Assembly (NCBI RefSeq): GCF_963662555.1
Contig: NZ_OY759719.1
Location: 764,985 to 828,984, forward strand
Length of the DNA: 64,000 nt
Source of the DNA: Thiomicrorhabdus sp.
Lineage (GTDB): Bacteria > Pseudomonadota > Gammaproteobacteria > Thiomicrospirales > Thiomicrospiraceae
Direction: 5' to 3'
Part shown: positions 61,100 through 64,000 of the stretch, one piece after another
Layout: the number at the start of each line of letters is the position of its first letter
Position numbering within the stretch: the first letter of the stretch is position 1
Position numbers and translations under genes: made by a program
The notes under the pieces: generated by a model
Told to the model about the DNA's origin: nothing
What the model saw: only the letters and a program-made list of their open reading frames with translations
Database searches by the model: none

Positions 61100-64000
61100 A
61101 TGACCTATTCTTTAACTGAAAAGAAACGAGTTCGTAAAGATTTTGCAACTCGCCCATCTATTCTTGAAGTACCTTATTTGCTTTCTTTGCAAAAAGGATC
61201 TTTTCACGATTTTTTACAAATGGAGAAAAAGCCTGCTGAGCGTGCTCAAGTTGGTCTTCATTCTGCATTTGCTTCAGTATTCCCAATTCATGGTGTAGCA
61301 GGTACTGCTGATCTTGAATATGTGAGTTATCACATGGGACAGCCTGAGTTTGATGTAAAAGAGTGTAAGCAGCGTGGTGTGACTTATGCTGCTCCGCTTC
61401 GCGTTAAAATGCGTTTAGTTTTATTTGATAAAGACGCTCCGGCTGGAAAACGTCCTGTTAAAGATGTTAAAGAACAGGAAGTTTATTTAGGTGATATTCC
61501 TTTAATGACAGATAACGGAACATTTGTTATCAATGGTACTGAGCGTGTAATTGTTACTCAGCTTCACCGTTCACCAGGTGTTATTTTTGATAACGATAAA
61601 GGTAAGTCTCACTCTTCTGGTAAGTTGTTGTTTAATGCTCGTATCATTCCTTACCGTGGTTCATGGTTAGATTTTGAATTTGATCATAACGATTGCCTAT
61701 TTACTCGTATTGACCGTCGTCGTAAATTACCTGTATCTGTATTGTTACGTGCTATGGGTTATTCAAATGAAGATATTCTTGCAAGTTTCCTAGATTCAAA
61801 TACGATCAAAATCACTAAGAAAGGTTTTGAGCTTCAGTTAGTTGCTGAACAGTTAAAAGGTCAAACAGCTGTGTTTGATATTGAACACGATGGTAAGAAG
61901 ATTGTTGAAACTGGTAAGAAAATTACGGCACGAACTGTTAAGCAAATTAATGAAGCAGGAATTAAGTCTGTTAAGGTGTCTGCAGATTACCTACTAGGTA
62001 AAGTTTTAGCTTCAGGTGTTGTAGATAAAGAGTCTGGTGAATTAGTTGCACGTACTAATGAAGTATTAACCGCTGAGCTTATTGAAAAAATTTCTCATAT
62101 TAATAAATGTGAAATTAAGATTCTTTATATCGATGAGCTTGAAAACGGTCCTTATATTTCAGATACGCTAAACCTAGATACTACAACTTCTCAGTTGGAA
62201 GCTCAGATTGAAATCTACCGTATGATGCGTCCAGGTGAGCCACCAACAAAAGAATCTTCAGAAGCTTTATTTAATAGCTTGTTCTTTGATGATGCTCGTT
62301 ATGATTTGTCTTCTGTAGGTCGTATGAAACTAAACCGTCGTTTAGGTCGTAAGACTAATGAAGGTAATGTTGTTCTTGAAAAAGAAGATATTATTGATGT
62401 ATTGCGTGAATTAATTAATATCCGTAACGGTCTATCGACTGTCGATGATATTGATACATTAGGTAACCGTCGTATTCGTGCAGTTGGTGAGATGGCTGAG
62501 AATGCTTTCCGTGTAGGTCTTGTGCGTGTTGAACGTGCAGTTAAAGAGCGTTTGAATCAAGCTGAAACAGATGGTCTTTTACCTCAAGATCTTATTAATG
62601 CTAAGCCTGTATCTGCTGCAATCAAAGAATTCTTTGGTTCAAGTCAGTTATCACAGTTTATGGACCAAGTTAACCCATTGTCAGAGGTTACTCACAAACG
62701 TCGTGTTTCGGCTCTTGGGCCTGGTGGTCTGACTCGTGAGCGTGCTGGTTTTGAGGTGCGTGATGTTCACCCAACTCATTACGGTCGTGTATGCCCAATC
62801 GAAACACCTGAAGGGCCAAACATTGGTCTGATCAATACATTAGCTATTTATGCTAAGACAAATGAATATGGATTCTTAGAAACACCATACCGTAAAGTTG
62901 TTGATGGTCAGGTGACTGATGAAGTTGAATATGTATCTGCAATTGATGAAGCTCAGTTTGTTATTGCCCAGGCAAGTGCAAATGTTGATGCATCAGGTAA
63001 ATTTTTAGATAACTTAGTTTCAGCTCGTCATCAAAATGAATTTACATTAGCATCTTCTGCTGATATTAACTATATGGACGTATCGCCTAAGCAGATCGTA
63101 TCTGTTGCGGCGTCACTTATTCCATTCCTTGAACACGATGATGCTAACCGTGCACTTATGGGTGCTAACATGCAACGTCAGGCTGTTCCAACGTTACGTG
63201 CTGATAAGCCATTAGTAGGAACAGGTATTGAAAAAACTGTTGCTATCGATTCAGGTGTAACAGTGGTTGCTGATCGTGGTGGTGAGGTTCTTTCATCTGA
63301 CGCGGCTCGTATTGTTGTTCGTGTAAATGCTGAAGAAATTAAAGATGGTGAGTCTGGTGTAGATATTTATAACTTAGTTAAATACCAGCGTTCTAACCAA
63401 AATACATGTATCAACCAGAAGCCGATTGTAAAAGCGGGTGATGTTGTTGTTCGTGGTGATGTTATGGCGGATGGACCATCTACAGATTTAGGTGAATTGG
63501 CTCTTGGTCAAAACATGCGTATCGCATTTATGCCTTGGAATGGTTATAACTTTGAGGATTCAATCCTTGTTTCTGAACGTGTTGTTCAGGAAGACCGTTA
63601 TACAACAATTCATATCGAAGAGTTAACGTGTTTAGCACGTGATACTAAGCTTGGGCCTGAAGAGATTACTGCGGATATTCCTAACGTTGGTGAGTCAGCT
63701 CTAGCTCGTTTAGATGATTGCGGTATTGTTAATGTTGGTGCTGAAGTTAAGCAAGGTGATATTCTTGTAGGTAAGGTTACGCCTAAGGGTGAGACGCAAT
63801 TAACACCTGAAGAAAAACTACTTCGTGCTATCTTTGGTGAAAAAGCCTCTGACGTAAAAGACACTTCATTACGTGTAACTAAAGGTATTGAAGGAACGGT
63901 TATTGACGTTCAGGTCTTTACTCGTGAAGGGATTCAAAAAGATTCACGTGCATTAGCTATTCAAGAAGAAGAATTAGCCAAGGTTCGTAAAGATATTGAT
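61100..64000 (+). CDS. rpoB: DNA-directed RNA polymerase subunit beta (3' end outside window)
   Basis: RpoB forms one side of the RNA polymerase active-site cleft. The frame opens at an ATG behind GAGGTAAACG and stays open to the window edge (967 codons of an expected 1350 or so). It begins [19 protein letters not shown]. It contains the rifampicin-pocket cluster [34 protein letters not shown] and the [20 protein letters not shown]-type motif. The sequence seen shows no rifampicin-resistance substitution at the usual positions, as far as visual reading allows. The C-terminal third lies off the right edge. rpoC is expected next. Confidence 0.98.
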   Translation, partial: MTYSLTEKKRVRKDFATRPSILEVPYLLSLQKGSFHDFLQMEKKPAERAQVGLHSAFASVFPIHGVAGTADLEYVSYHMGQPEFDVKECKQRGVTYAAPLRVKMRLVLFDKDAPAGKRPVKDVKEQEVYLGDIPLMTDNGTFVINGTERVIVTQLHRSPGVIFDNDKGKSHSSGKLLFNARIIPYRGSWLDFEFDHNDCLFTRIDRRRKLPVSVLLRAMGYSNEDILASFLDSNTIKITKKGFELQLVAEQLKGQTAVFDIEHDGKKIVETGKKITARTVKQINEAGIKSVKVSADYLLGKVLASGVVDKESGELVARTNEVLTAELIEKISHINKCEIKILYIDELENGPYISDTLNLDTTTSQLEAQIEIYRMMRPGEPPTKESSEALFNSLFFDDARYDLSSVGRMKLNRRLGRKTNEGNVVLEKEDIIDVLRELINIRNGLSTVDDIDTLGNRRIRAVGEMAENAFRVGLVRVERAVKERLNQAETDGLLPQDLINAKPVSAAIKEFFGSSQLSQFMDQVNPLSEVTHKRRVSALGPGGLTRERAGFEVRDVHPTHYGRVCPIETPEGPNIGLINTLAIYAKTNEYGFLETPYRKVVDGQVTDEVEYVSAIDEAQFVIAQASANVDASGKFLDNLVSARHQNEFTLASSADINYMDVSPKQIVSVAASLIPFLEHDDANRALMGANMQRQAVPTLRADKPLVGTGIEKTVAIDSGVTVVADRGGEVLSSDAARIVVRVNAEEIKDGESGVDIYNLVKYQRSNQNTCINQKPIVKAGDVVVRGDVMADGPSTDLGELALGQNMRIAFMPWNGYNFEDSILVSERVVQEDRYTTIHIEELTCLARDTKLGPEEITADIPNVGESALARLDDCGIVNVGAEVKQGDILVGKVTPKGETQLTPEEKLLRAIFGEKASDVKDTSLRVTKGIEGTVIDVQVFTREGIQKDSRALAIQEEELAKVRKDID

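Overview
The window is AT-rich chromosomal DNA from a gammaproteobacterium. The gene set points to a sulfur-oxidising Thiotrichales/Piscirickettsiales-type organism (Thiomicrospira/Hydrogenovibrio/Thiomicrorhabdus-like). The reasons are two flavocytochrome c sulfide dehydrogenase (FCSD)-like cassettes, marine-type transporters (BCCT, AGCS), and standard gammaproteobacterial gene orders: ftsY / M16 peptidases / rsmD / coaD, rpmB-rpmG next to radC and coaBC-dut, and tRNA-tuf-tRNA-secE-nusG-rplKAJL-rpoB. The genus is an inference; nothing in the window proves it.

Layout. 1-1051: 5' part of ftsY (minus). 1453-4160: overlapping pair of exported M16 peptidases, one with and one without the zinc motif. 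4232-9309: DEDDh exonuclease-like protein, CvfB-like S1 protein, membrane diguanylate cyclase, rsmD, coaD. 9387-10839: a lipoprotein and an HPP membrane protein. 11060-15987: molybdate island (modE, modA, modB, modC, facing modD and a one-domain molbindin) with ModE-box-like sites upstream of modE, modA and mop. 16303-23216: P-type ATPase, mutM, a small unknown protein and a large periplasmic-sensor diguanylate cyclase. 23337-28693: rpmG, rpmB, an exported di-CXXCH protein, a PhoX-family lipoprotein, radC. 28882-33698: thioesterase, giant MscS-family channel, a MITE-like palindromic element, cytochrome b561.

34136-38609 holds two tandem modules, each a lipoprotein monoheme cytochrome followed by a Tat-exported FccB-type flavoprotein; the second cytochrome carries an Asp-rich, thrombospondin-type-3-like Ca-binding stretch. 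A membrane-anchored LuxR-type regulator faces them. 39307-55667 is housekeeping and transport: coaBC, porin, BCCT transporter, sdaA, AGCS symporter, MFS transporter, hemolysin III-like protein, dut, OsmC, DUF805, ZntB/CorA, an M42-like peptidase, bioA, truC. 55948-64000 is the translation/transcription cluster: tRNA-Tyr, -Gly, -Thr, tuf, tRNA-Trp, secE, nusG, rplK, rplA, L10 leader, rplJ, rplL and the 5' two thirds of rpoB.

The strongest unexplained signal is a dispersed perfect palindrome, ACCAGGCCTGGT. It occurs 13 times exactly, with about a dozen further sites keeping the CAGGCCTG core, in intergenic DNA and in all three coding frames, and it is absent from the last 9 kb of highly expressed genes. 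Other points of interest are the doubled, lipid-anchored FCSD-like system, a promoter embedded in the tuf terminator, a terminator-like hairpin between tRNA-Trp and secE, and several long inverted repeats in front of or between genes.
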